From NCBI GenBank assembly GCA_963738305.1, contig CAVTVU010000008.1:1-48052 (forward strand): 48,052 nt of DNA. The letters run 5' to 3'. Positions 7,743 to 15,725 of the stretch are shown piece after piece. A program made the position numbers and the translations under genes. Numbering within the stretch: position 1 is the stretch's first letter; each line of letters starts with the position of its first letter. Under the pieces are notes generated by a model, which saw nothing but the letters and a program-made list of their open reading frames with translations, made no database searches and was not told the origin of the DNA. This DNA comes from JBBRHQ01 sp963738305. Its GTDB lineage: Bacteria > Actinomycetota > Thermoleophilia > Solirubrobacterales > 70-9.

Positions 7743-9746
7743 ATGTTCGTATTCAAGGCCGCCGTTGTCGGCGGAGGCACCATGGGGGGTGAGATCGCCC
7801 AGGCGATCGCCGCCGCCGACGTCCCCGTCGTCATCAAGGACATCGAGCAGAAGTTCGTCGATGCGGCGCTCGAGAAGGCCCGCGCCGTCACCCAGGGCCA
7901 GCTCGGCTCGCTCGTCAAGAAGGAGAAGCTGACCCAGGAGCAGGCCGACGCCCAGCTCGAGCACGTGATGTCGCTGATCACCGGCGCCACCGACTACTCC
8001 GACTTCGGCGACGTCGACTTCGTGGTCGAGGCGGTGCCGGAGAAGATGGAGATCAAGCAGGCCGTGTTCGCCGAGCTGGACGCTGTCACCCCGGGCGGCG
8101 CGGTCCTCGCCTCCAACACATCCTCGCTCTCGATCACCGAGATCGGCGAGTCGACGCTTCGCCCCGACAAGGTGGTCGGCTTCCACTTCTTCTACCCGGC
8201 CTCGGTGATGCCGCTGATCGAGGTGATCTACGGCGAGGAGACCTCGCCCGAGACCGCCCAGTCGGCAGCCAACTTCGCCCAGGCGATCCGCAAGCAGCCG
8301 ATCGTCTGCGGCGAGGTCCCCGGGTTCGTCGTCAACCGCATCCTCAACTCCGCGGTCGGCGAGATCTGGCGCGCCCAGGAGGAGCAGGGGCTCTCGATCA
8401 AGGCCATTGACGAGGGCGTCGCCGCCGCCAACGCGGCGCCGATGGGCCCGTTCATCCTCGGCGACATGCTCGGCCTCGACACGATCCTCCACGTCGCCGA
8501 GCACCTCAGGGACTCCTACGGCGACTCCTTCTACGTCCACCAGGGCATGAAGAAGCTGGTCGGCGAGGGCAAGCTCGGCGCCAAGTCCGGCGGCGAGGGC
8601 TTCTACAAGGATGGCGAGCCGCAGGTCTCCGGCGACGCCGAGCCCGACGGCGAGGAGCTGGCCGAGCTGTTCGCCTGCAAGGCGCTGATCGAGGCCTGCC
8701 TGCTGCTGGAGGAGGACGTCGCCAGCGTCCGCGACATCGACGTCGGGATGATGGCCGGCTCCGGGATGGACCCGCGCCGCGGCCTCTTCCCACCCTTCTG
8801 GAAGGCCGACCTCGAGGGCCTCGACGTGATGCTGGAGCGGATCGAGGCGCTGGAAGAGAAGCACGGCGATCGGTTCGCCGCGCCCGTAACCCTGCGGCGC
8901 CTCGTCGCGCAGGGGCGGCTGGGGCTGAAGTCCGGGCAGGGCTTCTATCCCTACCCGCAGCCCGACGAGGGCGATCAGCCCGAGAAGGTGAAGCTGGAGA
9001 CGCGCGGCTCGGTGGCCGTCGCCTGGCTGTTCAACCCCCCGATGAACGCGGTTTCCCCCCAGGTGATCAAGGACCTCGGCGAGGTCTGGGAGAAGGTCAA
9101 GGCCAACCCGGAGATTGGGGCGATGGTGATCGCCTCATCGATCCCACTGGTGTTCAGCGCCGGCGCCGACATCAAGGCCTTCACGTCGATGACCGACGAG
9201 GCCCAGGGCCGCGAGCTGATCGACTCCGGCCACGGCCTGCTGCGCGATTTCGGCAAGGCGCGGGTGACGACGATCGCCGCCGTCAACGCGCTCGCCTTCG
9301 GTGGCGGCTGCGAGGTCTCGATGGCCTGCGACGTCCGCCTCGCGGCGGAGGCGGCGACTTTCGGCCAGCCCGAGATCAAGCTGGGAATCATCCCCGGGTT
9401 CGGCGGCACCCAGCGCCTGCCGGCGCTGGTCGGCGCCAACAAGGCCCTGGAGATGAACCTGATCGGCGACGCGATCTCAGCCGATGACGCGCTGGAGTCG
9501 GGACTGGTCAACGCCGTGGTCCCCGACCACGAGCTGTTCGACACGGCGCTCGCCTGGGGCCGGCGCCTGGCCGGTCAGGCGCCGCGGGCGGTCGAGCAGA
9601 TCAAGCTGGTCTCCGGCAAGGGCGACATCGACGAAGGCATCGAGGCCGAGAAGCAGGGCTTCGCGACCGCCTTCCAGACCGAGGACGCCCGCGAGGGCAT
9701 CGCCGCCTTTCTCGGCAAGCGCACGCCGAAGTGGAGCGGGAAGTAG
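7743..9746 (+). CDS. 3-hydroxyacyl-CoA dehydrogenase / enoyl-CoA hydratase fusion
   Basis: 667 residues; ATG 7743 with GGAGGA about 10 bases upstream. Residues 1-~300 are an NAD-dependent 3-hydroxyacyl-CoA dehydrogenase (GGGTMG loop at 10-15, NTSSLSITEI, catalytic His148 in GFHFFYP). A repeat of its helical C-terminal domain follows, to ~410. A crotonase domain fills ~415-667 with the two catalytic glutamates at about 524 (GGGCEVSMACD) and 544 (GQPEIKLG). The enzyme should hydrate an enoyl-CoA and oxidise the hydroxy product. The domain order is the reverse of FadB/FadJ and the same as the crenarchaeal crotonyl-CoA hydratase/3-hydroxybutyryl-CoA dehydrogenase. The gene stands alone, without a thiolase neighbour. 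Confidence 0.95.
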   Translation: MFVFKAAVVGGGTMGGEIAQAIAAADVPVVIKDIEQKFVDAALEKARAVTQGQLGSLVKKEKLTQEQADAQLEHVMSLITGATDYSDFGDVDFVVEAVPEKMEIKQAVFAELDAVTPGGAVLASNTSSLSITEIGESTLRPDKVVGFHFFYPASVMPLIEVIYGEETSPETAQSAANFAQAIRKQPIVCGEVPGFVVNRILNSAVGEIWRAQEEQGLSIKAIDEGVAAANAAPMGPFILGDMLGLDTILHVAEHLRDSYGDSFYVHQGMKKLVGEGKLGAKSGGEGFYKDGEPQVSGDAEPDGEELAELFACKALIEACLLLEEDVASVRDIDVGMMAGSGMDPRRGLFPPFWKADLEGLDVMLERIEALEEKHGDRFAAPVTLRRLVAQGRLGLKSGQGFYPYPQPDEGDQPEKVKLETRGSVAVAWLFNPPMNAVSPQVIKDLGEVWEKVKANPEIGAMVIASSIPLVFSAGADIKAFTSMTDEAQGRELIDSGHGLLRDFGKARVTTIAAVNALAFGGGCEVSMACDVRLAAEAATFGQPEIKLGIIPGFGGTQRLPALVGANKALEMNLIGDAISADDALESGLVNAVVPDHELFDTALAWGRRLAGQAPRAVEQIKLVSGKGDIDEGIEAEKQGFATAFQTEDAREGIAAFLGKRTPKWSGK

Positions 9747-9780
9747 GACGGCTCAGCCGCTGACCCGTTCGGCGAACCGG

Positions 9781-9815
9781 CGCGTCTGAGTCCCGAGGGG
9801 TGGGATCCAGACGCG
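9781..9815. terminator. Hairpin between convergent genes
   Basis: Arms CGCGTCTGAGTCCC and GGGATCCAGACGCG pair with two mismatches around a seven-base loop. It lies 34 bases after the dehydrogenase fusion and 26 bases after the stop of the opposing gene, so it could end both transcripts. There is no T-run. Confidence 0.6.
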
Positions 9816-9840
9816 TCAGTTCCGTGGTTGGGCGCCGGCG

Positions 9841-10197
9841 TCAGTCGAGGTCGGCGATCTCCTCCTGGTAGATCCCCATGCCGCGGGCAATGCCGTCGCC
9901 GATCGCGGCGTCGACCACACCCTGGTTCTCGACGATCATGTCGGCGCGGGCAGTGCGCTTCTCGAACTCGTCGTCGTCGTGGAGGGCGGCGATCTGCGCC
10001 CGGCTTCCGCGCAGCAGGGCGAAGCCGAGGAGGTCGCCTCCGTGCGGCGAGAGCAGGACCACCTCGAAGTCCTCGATCTTGCCGTCCCCCTGGAGCCCAC
10101 CCCAGTACTCCACGCTCTCGTTGAAGACCTTGACGGCCCGCGCCTCCCGTCCCCGAACGACCTGCCCCCAGCCGATGAACAGCGCTGCGTCAGCCAC
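9841..10197 (-). CDS. Conserved small protein of unknown function
   Basis: 118 residues. The GTG 10197 start (VADAALFIGWG) is chosen because AAAGGAG lies six bases upstream; the longer open frame is the antisense of the next gene. The sequence is a compact soluble alpha/beta protein (KVFNESVEYWGGL, FEVVLLSPHGGDL, RGSRAQIAALHDDDEF) without signal peptide or membrane segment and without a motif I can tie to a function. It is followed by the convergent hairpin at 9781. Confidence 0.75.
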   Translation of the reverse strand: MADAALFIGWGQVVRGREARAVKVFNESVEYWGGLQGDGKIEDFEVVLLSPHGGDLLGFALLRGSRAQIAALHDDDEFEKRTARADMIVENQGVVDAAIGDGIARGMGIYQEEIADLD

Positions 10198-10270
10198 TAA
10201 GGCTCCTTTCGTTGGATGCGACGAGCCTATGCCGGCGAGCGAGCCCCGGTCAATCCCAGTATTGGCGCCC

Positions 10271-11200
10271 TCAGCGCGCCCAGACCGGGTAGTAGCCGCC
10301 GCGGCGCAGGACCAGCCGATGGCTGCCGTTGCGCCGCACCGTCTGAAGCGTGAAGCGGACCGGCGAGAGGCTTTCCTGCTCGAAGACAAGGCTGCGCCCG
10401 CTGGGCGAGAAGCAGGGGTTGAACTGCTGCGAGCCGTTGCGGACAAGCGGATGGGCCCGGCGCCCGTTCGAGCGCATCAGCCAGGCGTGGTAGAGAGTGC
10501 TGCCCCGGGCGTTGACGAAGGCGATCTGGTGGCCGTCCGGCGAGTAGCTCGGCTCGAAGGCGCTGGAGGAGCGGTAGATGAGATGGCCCGGCCCGCCGGA
10601 GAGGCGAACCTTGGCGATGCCGGTGCGGTTGCGTCCGCGGCCCTCCTTGGTGAAGACGATCCGCTCGCCTCTGGGCGAGAACTGCGGGTCGGTGGCTTCG
10701 GCAGATGAAGTGGTGACCCGGCGCAGGCCGTGGCCGCTGGCCCGCACGGCGTAGATCTGCTGCGTGCTGTCGGCGACGCTCCGCTGCCGGCTGAAGACGA
10801 GACGGTGGCCGCTCGGGGAGAGCGCCAGCGACTCGACGTCGACGTCCACGAGCTTGTGAACCAGGTGCCGGTGGCTGCCGTCGCGGCGGGCGATGAAGAG
10901 CTTGTCGACGCTGCGCGGCGGTCCGGGACCGCCGCGATTCGAGTTGAAGCTGAGGAGGAAGGCGATCCGGTTGCCGCTGCGGCTCGCCGAGGGAGAGGTA
11001 ACGCTGGCATGGGCCATCGCGTGGTAGAGAACGCGTCGGTGCCCGCCGGTCGGGCTGATCGAGACGATCGAGCGCAGCTTGGAGTTCGCATAGATGACCC
11101 GGCTGCGGGCAGCGGCGCCGGCCACCAGTGGCGAGCCGGCCGCGATCGCCAGCACAAGGGCTGCCAGTCCAACCATCTTCCTGATCAACGGCCCGCTCAT
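10271..11200 (-). CDS. Exported TolB-like (PD40) beta-propeller protein
   Basis: 309 residues. ATG 11200 is chosen because GAGGAGGCGAG lies upstream and a signal peptide follows (RKMVGLAALVLAIAAG). At least five WD40-like PD40 blades are visible from the repeated pattern FSPxGxxIVF (LSPSGHRLVFSRQ, FSPRGERIVFTKE, YSPDGHQIAFVN, FSPSGRSLVFEQ). Such propellers bind partners in the cell envelope, as TolB does; there is no catalytic domain. It diverges from the sirtuin gene at 11323. Confidence 0.85.
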   Translation of the reverse strand: MSGPLIRKMVGLAALVLAIAAGSPLVAGAAARSRVIYANSKLRSIVSISPTGGHRRVLYHAMAHASVTSPSASRSGNRIAFLLSFNSNRGGPGPPRSVDKLFIARRDGSHRHLVHKLVDVDVESLALSPSGHRLVFSRQRSVADSTQQIYAVRASGHGLRRVTTSSAEATDPQFSPRGERIVFTKEGRGRNRTGIAKVRLSGGPGHLIYRSSSAFEPSYSPDGHQIAFVNARGSTLYHAWLMRSNGRRAHPLVRNGSQQFNPCFSPSGRSLVFEQESLSPVRFTLQTVRRNGSHRLVLRRGGYYPVWAR

Positions 11201-11309
11201 CTCGCCTCCTCTTCGCAGGCTCCCACGCCGCCATGGTGGCGTGGGCACCCGACGGACAATCATCCGAGGGTTCGGAAGCCACCTGGCGACACTCTCCAAG
11301 GGCGGCTGG

Positions 11310-11315
11310 CAGACT
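11310..11315 (+). promoter_or_regulatory. Candidate -10 for leaderless sirtuin mRNA
   Basis: CAGACT ends seven bases before GTG 11323 and resembles the TAGACT hexamers before hpt and the SCP2-like gene. No ribosome binding site is seen. Confidence 0.35.
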
Positions 11316-11322
11316 CTCCGCC

Positions 11323-12090
11323 GTGGAGGCCGGGAGCGCAGAGAAGGCGGCCGGGGCTGCCCGGCTGGCCGGGCTGCTCGAGCAATCGCGCTGCTCCGTG
11401 GCGCTGAGCGGGGCCGGGATCTCGGTTCCCTCGGGCATTCCGGACTTCCGCAGCCCGGGCACCGGCATCTGGGAGAACGTCGACCCGATGGAGGTCGCCC
11501 ACATCGACGCCTTCCGCCGAGACCCGGCGCGCTTCTGGAGCTTCTACCGCCCCCGGTTCGAGACGCTTGGCGAGAAGCGCCCCAACCCCGCCCACGAGGC
11601 GCTGGCCGAGCTGGAGCGCCGCGGCCTGCTGGAGGGCGTCATCACCCAGAACATCGACCGCCTCCACCGCGCCGCCGGCTCCGAGCGGGTGATCGAGCTG
11701 CACGGCTCGATCGAGACTTCCTCCTGCACCTTCTGCGGCTCGACCTACGGACTGGAGGAGATGGAGGCGCTGTTCGGGGATGACGGGGTGGCCGAGTGCC
11801 GCGCCTGCGCCGGGCTGGTCAAGCCCGACGTCGTCCTCTTCGGCGAGCTGTTGCCCGAGGCGGCGATGGCCGAGGCGGCAGAGCTGGCCGGAGAGGCCGA
11901 CCTGATGATCTGCGTTGGCTCCTCGCTCGAGGTCCACCCGGCCGCGGGGCTCCCCCAGGTGACCCTCCAGAGCGGCGGGCACCTTGCGATCATCACCCAG
12001 GGCCCCACCCCTTATGACGGCGTCGCCGAGGTGATGCTGGGCGGCGACGTGGTCGCCGAGCTGGACGCGGTGCTCGCCGCGTTGAGCTGA
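11323..12090 (+). CDS. Sir2-family NAD-dependent protein deacylase
   Basis: 255 residues. GTG 11323 starts just before the first helix; a longer frame adds low-quality sequence. All core sirtuin motifs are present: GAGIS and PDFRS for NAD, TQNIDRLH, the catalytic His in HGS, a CTFC...CRAC zinc ribbon, and VGSSLEVHPAA. The enzyme should remove acyl groups from lysines using NAD and release nicotinamide. Likely targets such as acyl-CoA synthetases cannot be read from the context. Confidence 0.93.
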   Translation: MEAGSAEKAAGAARLAGLLEQSRCSVALSGAGISVPSGIPDFRSPGTGIWENVDPMEVAHIDAFRRDPARFWSFYRPRFETLGEKRPNPAHEALAELERRGLLEGVITQNIDRLHRAAGSERVIELHGSIETSSCTFCGSTYGLEEMEALFGDDGVAECRACAGLVKPDVVLFGELLPEAAMAEAAELAGEADLMICVGSSLEVHPAAGLPQVTLQSGGHLAIITQGPTPYDGVAEVMLGGDVVAELDAVLAALS

Positions 12091-12092
12091 GC

Positions 12093-12121
12093 GGCTCAGT
12101 CCCGCCGTGCGGGGCTGAGCC
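12093..12121. terminator. Hairpin terminator between convergent genes
   Basis: GGCTCAGTCCCGC, loop CGT, GCGGGGCTGAGCC: thirteen-base arms with one T-G mismatch, two bases after the sirtuin stop. No T-run; typical strong hairpin of a GC-rich genome. Confidence 0.65.
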
Positions 12122-12164
12122 GGCCTCAGTCCCGCAGGCTGAGCTGAGCTGCCCTCAGTCCCGC
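12095..12164. repeat. Three copies of CTCAGTCCCGC about 30 bases apart
   Basis: Identical 11-mers at 12095-12105, 12125-12135 and 12154-12164. The first sits in the terminator hairpin and the third covers the stop codon of the VOC gene. It looks like a duplicated terminator arm. Confidence 0.7.
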
Positions 12165-12541
12165 GGCGCGTAGCGGTGGTGGAGCATCAGCGCGTTGCCG
12201 TCTGGGTCCTTGAAGAACGCCATGTGGCAGACGCCGGAGTCCATCGTGTCGGCGGCGAAGGTGACGCCACGCGACTCGAGCTTGGTGCGGGCCTCCTCGA
12301 CGTCGTCGACGCGGAGGGCGATCGGGTTCGGGTTCGGCGCGAAGTCGAACCCGAAGGACTCGGACTGCATCACCGCGATCGTCAGGTTGCCGGTCTCGAA
12401 CTCACCCCCGGGCATCTCCCCGTAGCGGGTCGAGTTCGGCAGCTCCAGGACGTCCCGGTAGAACTCGACCGCGCGGTCAAAGTCCCGGGTGGGCACCGTG
12501 ACGAAGTCGGTGTGTCTGACCAGTCCTTGCGGTTCGCTCAC
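12155..12541 (-). CDS. VOC-superfamily (glyoxalase-like) protein
   Basis: 128 residues from GTG 12541. It has the two-module VOC pattern: an opening VTVPTRDFDRAVEFYRDVL with a preceding His, a middle Glu-containing strand, then IALRVDDVEEARTKLESRGV and the ending FFKDPDGNALMLHHRY. This length is one subunit of a dimeric metal-dependent fold used by glyoxalases, dioxygenases and resistance proteins. The specific reaction cannot be assigned. Confidence 0.9.
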   Translation of the reverse strand: MSEPQGLVRHTDFVTVPTRDFDRAVEFYRDVLELPNSTRYGEMPGGEFETGNLTIAVMQSESFGFDFAPNPNPIALRVDDVEEARTKLESRGVTFAADTMDSGVCHMAFFKDPDGNALMLHHRYAPRD

Positions 12542-12565
12542 GGGATCGAACCCTAACTCCTCAGC

Positions 12566-12996
12566 TCAGCAGATGACGGCAAGATGGAACGATCGATCGG
12601 CATCCGACCCGCCGCTGTCGCGGGTCTTGACATAGACGCCCTTGGGGGTCTTGTTTCTATATGCGACCCCGATCTCTCCAGCCTCCGGATTGAGCGGCGC
12701 GGAATTGGTACGGCCCAGGGTTGCGATCAGCGCGCAGTTGGTGACCTTGCGATTGAAAACGACCTGGTAGGAGCCCTGCACGTCCGGTGTGAAGAGGTGC
12801 TTCGCCGAGACGGCCCGGCTACGTCGCACCAGATTGCCGTTGGCCGAAACCACGGCCCAGAGGCTCTTGGCGCCCTTCCCGGCCCGCAGCCCGGGCAGGC
12901 CCGACGCGGCGTAGGCCCCACCTCCGAGCGCGATGAACACCGCGATCGCCGCCATCACGTTCGCGAGGTGATCTTCCTGCGCACCTGCTCTCCCAT
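12566..12996 (-). CDS. Exported protein of unknown function, N-terminal frame break
   Basis: The open frame from GTG 12958 gives 130 residues that begin inside a signal-peptide-like segment (AAIAVFIALGGGAYAASG). An ATG at 12996 with a strong GAGGAGG site upstream reads MGEQVRRKIT but then meets a stop. Adding one base near 12962-12966 joins MGEQVRRKITS to ANVMAAIAVF, giving a 143-residue protein with a charged n-region and a normal signal peptide. That N-terminal pattern resembles many exported actinobacterial hypotheticals. The mature part ends in Cys and has one more Cys (TNCALIATL), so a disulfide is possible. Function unknown. Confidence 0.7.
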
Positions 12997-13056
12997 GCCT
13001 CCTCCTCGCCGGGGCAGCCGACTTTATCCGTTGCTCGAACCGAACGCAGGTTTCGG

Positions 13057-13062
13057 CATACT
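13057..13062 (+). promoter_or_regulatory. Candidate -10 for leaderless SnoaL-HAD mRNA
   Basis: CATACT ends six bases before GTG 13069, with no Shine-Dalgarno in between. Confidence 0.35.
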
Positions 13063-13068
13063 CGCGGC

Positions 13069-14142
13069 GTGTCCGAGGACCCGAGCACCGGGGGGTTCAG
13101 GTCGGCTGAGTCCGAGCGGTTCGTCGTCAGCGCCTTCGAAGCCTGGAACGCCGGCGACCTGGAGGCCTTCCTGGAAACGCTCGATCCCGAGGTCGAGTGG
13201 AGGACCGCGGGGATCTTTCCCGGCTTGAGGACCGAGTACCGGGGCCGCGAGGAGGTCCGTGACTTCTGGCGCGGATTCCACGAGCCCTGGGAGCGGCTCA
13301 AGATCAGCTACGACGAGGCAATCGAGACCGCGCCGAGGGAGATACTGCTGCGGGTCCTGTTCAGCGGGGTCGGCCGTGATGGGATCGAGGCCGAGATGGC
13401 GTTCGGGCAGCACTACGTGCTGCGCGGCGACGGGCGGCTGGCGCGGATGCGCTCCTTCCGAACCTGGGAGCTGGCCGCGGCCACGGGGCTGCCGCCGCAG
13501 GCGGTGATCTTCGACAACGACGGCCTGCTGCTCGACACCGAATCGGTTTGGACCAGGGGCGAGCAGGACCTCTTCGAGAGCCGCGGGCTCGAGTTCACCC
13601 TGGCCCACAAGCAGGAGCTGGTGGGCACGTCGGCGCAGGTCGCCGCCGCGATCCTCGAGCAGCGGCTCGGCGAGCCCGGCCGCGCCGCCGAGATCATGGT
13701 CGAGCTTGACCGGCTGGTCATGGAGGAGCTGCGCAACGGGGTCGAGGCAATGGTCGGGGCGCGCGAGCTGGTGGCCGAGCTGGGCCGCGCCGGCATCCCT
13801 CTCGCTCTGGTCTCCAACTCGCCGCGCGCCTTCATCGAGCTGGCCCTGGACACCGCCGGGATGGACGGCGCCTTCCGGGTGATCGTCAGCGCGCACGAGG
13901 TGGCCGCGCCCAAGCCCGACCCCGAGCCCTACCTCGAGGCCTGCCGCCAGCTCGGGATCGAGCCGGGGCGCCGGGTGATCGCGCTGGAGGATTCGCCGAC
14001 CGGGGTCGCCTCGGCCCGCGCCGCCGGGCTCAGCGTGATCGGGGTGCCCTCGGTCCCCGGGGTCGAGCTGCCCGAGGCCCATCACGCCGGCAAGTCGCTC
14101 GAGGACGCTCCGGTGCTGGAGCGCCTGGGGCTGGCGGAGTGA
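13069..14142 (+). CDS. SnoaL-like domain fused to HAD hydrolase
   Basis: 357 residues. Residues 1-~135 are a SnoaL/NTF2-like domain (AFEAWNAGDLEAFLETLDPEVEW, RGREEVRDFWRGF). Residues ~143-357 are a HAD phosphatase of the beta-phosphoglucomutase/phosphoglycolate phosphatase type: motif I FDNDGLLLDTE with nucleophile and acid Asp, motif II VSNSPRAF, motif III Lys in KPDPEPYLEA, motif IV EDSPTGVASARAAG. The junction (WELAAATGLPPQAVIF) has no linker and no start codon for a separate HAD protein in any frame nearby. The two parts usually occur as separate proteins, so this is a genuine fusion or two genes joined by a small deletion. It lies 16 bases before the LysR gene. Confidence 0.85.
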   Translation: MSEDPSTGGFRSAESERFVVSAFEAWNAGDLEAFLETLDPEVEWRTAGIFPGLRTEYRGREEVRDFWRGFHEPWERLKISYDEAIETAPREILLRVLFSGVGRDGIEAEMAFGQHYVLRGDGRLARMRSFRTWELAAATGLPPQAVIFDNDGLLLDTESVWTRGEQDLFESRGLEFTLAHKQELVGTSAQVAAAILEQRLGEPGRAAEIMVELDRLVMEELRNGVEAMVGARELVAELGRAGIPLALVSNSPRAFIELALDTAGMDGAFRVIVSAHEVAAPKPDPEPYLEACRQLGIEPGRRVIALEDSPTGVASARAAGLSVIGVPSVPGVELPEAHHAGKSLEDAPVLERLGLAE

Positions 14143-14158
14143 CCGCGGGGTAGAGGAG

Positions 14159-15097
14159 ATGACGCCCGCCAAGCGGCTGGTCCGCACCCCGGACATCGCC
14201 GAGCTGCGGGCATTCTGCGTCGCCGCCGACCTCGGCACGCTGGGCAAGGCCGCGATCCGGCTGCAGATCAGCCAACCGGCTCTCTCGAAGCGGCTGCGGG
14301 GGCTCGAGGCGGTGGCGGGGACGGACCTGCTCGAACGCTCCTCCAGCGGCGTCGTCCTCACCGCCGCCGGGCGCCGGCTCTACCCGGAGGCGCGGCGCCT
14401 CCTCGATCAGGCCGAGATCGTCGAGGGGCTGCTGGCCGGTGCCCGCAGCGAGCCCGACCCGATCCGACTCGCCGCCAGCCACACGATCGCCGAGTTCCAC
14501 CTGCCGGGGGAGCTGGTCGCCTACCACGCCGACAAGGCCCGCCACGCACCTGTCGAGCTGACGATCGCCAACTCGGTCGCGGTGCGTCGCATGGTCGCCG
14601 AGGGCCGCGCCAACATCGGCATCACCGCGGCCGACCCGAACTTGTCCGAGCACGACGACCTCGAGGTCTTCCACCTGCTCGACGACGAGGTCGTGGTCGC
14701 CGTGCCCGGCAGCCACGCCTGGCAACGGCGCAAGAAGATTCCCCAGCGGCTGCTCCTGAGCACGCCCCTGATCACCCGCGACCCCGAGGCGCACGACCGC
14801 CGATGTGTCGAGGCGGCTCTGGCCGAGCGCGGCCTCCACCTGGCGCCGCCGCTGATCGAGGTCGGCAGCACCGCGGTTGCCAAGCGCGAGGCACTCGAGC
14901 GCACCGAGCCGGTCCTGCTCTCGGCCCTGGCGCTCGACGAGGCACGCGACCGCCTGCACCGCCGCCCGGTCGAGGGCCTCACCTTTCCCCGCCAGTTCGT
15001 GATCGTCTGCCGCACCCCCAGCTCGCTGCCGCGGGCCGATCGCGACTTCCTTGCCTTCCTGCGTCGCGGCGAGGGCAAGGGCCGCGGCGACGGCTAA
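14159..15097 (+). CDS. LysR-family transcriptional regulator
   Basis: 312 residues; ATG 14159 after GAGGAG. The N-terminal winged helix-turn-helix covers residues about 10-70 (LRAFCVAADLGTLGKAAIRL, QISQPALSKRLRGLE), followed by a linker helix and a two-lobed periplasmic-binding-like effector domain. LysR proteins usually control a divergent or adjacent operon; here the partner is unclear because the upstream gene lies on the same strand. The effector is unknown. Confidence 0.93.
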   Translation: MTPAKRLVRTPDIAELRAFCVAADLGTLGKAAIRLQISQPALSKRLRGLEAVAGTDLLERSSSGVVLTAAGRRLYPEARRLLDQAEIVEGLLAGARSEPDPIRLAASHTIAEFHLPGELVAYHADKARHAPVELTIANSVAVRRMVAEGRANIGITAADPNLSEHDDLEVFHLLDDEVVVAVPGSHAWQRRKKIPQRLLLSTPLITRDPEAHDRRCVEAALAERGLHLAPPLIEVGSTAVAKREALERTEPVLLSALALDEARDRLHRRPVEGLTFPRQFVIVCRTPSSLPRADRDFLAFLRRGEGKGRGDG

Positions 15098-15297
15098 CCA
15101 CTGGTTCTGGCCTCGATAACCGGGTCCGACCCACCTGGGCGAGGCGATCTCGTCGCTGCCGCACCGGCGGCCTAATGTGAGGTTGCGCGCGAAACCGATC
15201 GCGGTCAGGCCCACATAGAGCCCCACAGATGGCTCCGGTCAGACCGCACAGTTCCGGGGTCGCGCTGAAAACAACAGATATCTCCCCTCCCCTGTGA

Positions 15298-15322
15298 GCG
15301 CCCCGCAAGTCCTGCGGGGCGC
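15298..15322. terminator. Strong hairpin after minus-strand operon
   Basis: GCGCCCCGCA (15298-15307) and TGCGGGGCGC (15313-15322) pair perfectly around a five-base loop, immediately after the stop of the gene ending at 15324. It is likely the end of the four-gene minus-strand transcript. Confidence 0.6.
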
Positions 15323-15323
15323 T

Positions 15324-15716
15324 TCACGATTCGGGTTTCGAGCTCGAGGTCTCTTGGCGGTTGCCGCTCCGAGCTCCGAGCAGGGCGATGCCCGCCGCCG
15401 TGACCAATCCGAGCGCCGGGACCGCCAGGCGCGCCGCCCGCGGCGGCAGGACCAGCTCGAACAGCGGCACCGGGTCGCCGACCCGATCCCCAACCGCGCC
15501 GAGCGGGCAATCGCCGCGGTTGGCGGCGACCAGGACTCCCTCGGCGAGCAGGGCCGCGACCGCTGCCCGCAAGAGCGGCCCGCGGCGGCCGGTCAGAGCG
15601 CAGCGCCATACGTAGGCGATCGAGGCGAGGAAGCCGATCGCGAGAATCGCGTGGCCGACGCGCCAGGCAAGGATCAGAGGTGGGAGTCGGGTCGGCCGCC
15701 GCTGCCGAGACCTCAA
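15324..15716 (-). CDS. Small integral membrane protein of unknown function
   Basis: 130 residues from TTG 15716, with GAGGTGA upstream and the previous stop 9 bases away. Three to four hydrophobic segments are visible (WRVGHAILAIGFLASIAYVW, RAAVAALLAEGVLVAANRG, ARLAVPALGLVTAAGIALLG) around a conserved-looking NRGDCPLGAVGDRVGDPVPLFELVLPP loop. The Cys and acidic residues in that loop may be functional, but I do not recognise a characterised family. It is last in the operon with the lipase and wall-hydrolase genes. Confidence 0.7.
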   Translation of the reverse strand: MRSRQRRPTRLPPLILAWRVGHAILAIGFLASIAYVWRCALTGRRGPLLRAAVAALLAEGVLVAANRGDCPLGAVGDRVGDPVPLFELVLPPRAARLAVPALGLVTAAGIALLGARSGNRQETSSSKPES

Positions 15717-15725
15717 TTTGTCACC

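Noticed and set aside
12091..12170. CRISPR-like array at the CTCAGTCCCGC repeats
   Set aside because: The repeats are 11 bases, only three copies, GC-rich and part of a terminator hairpin; no spacers of constant length and no cas genes.
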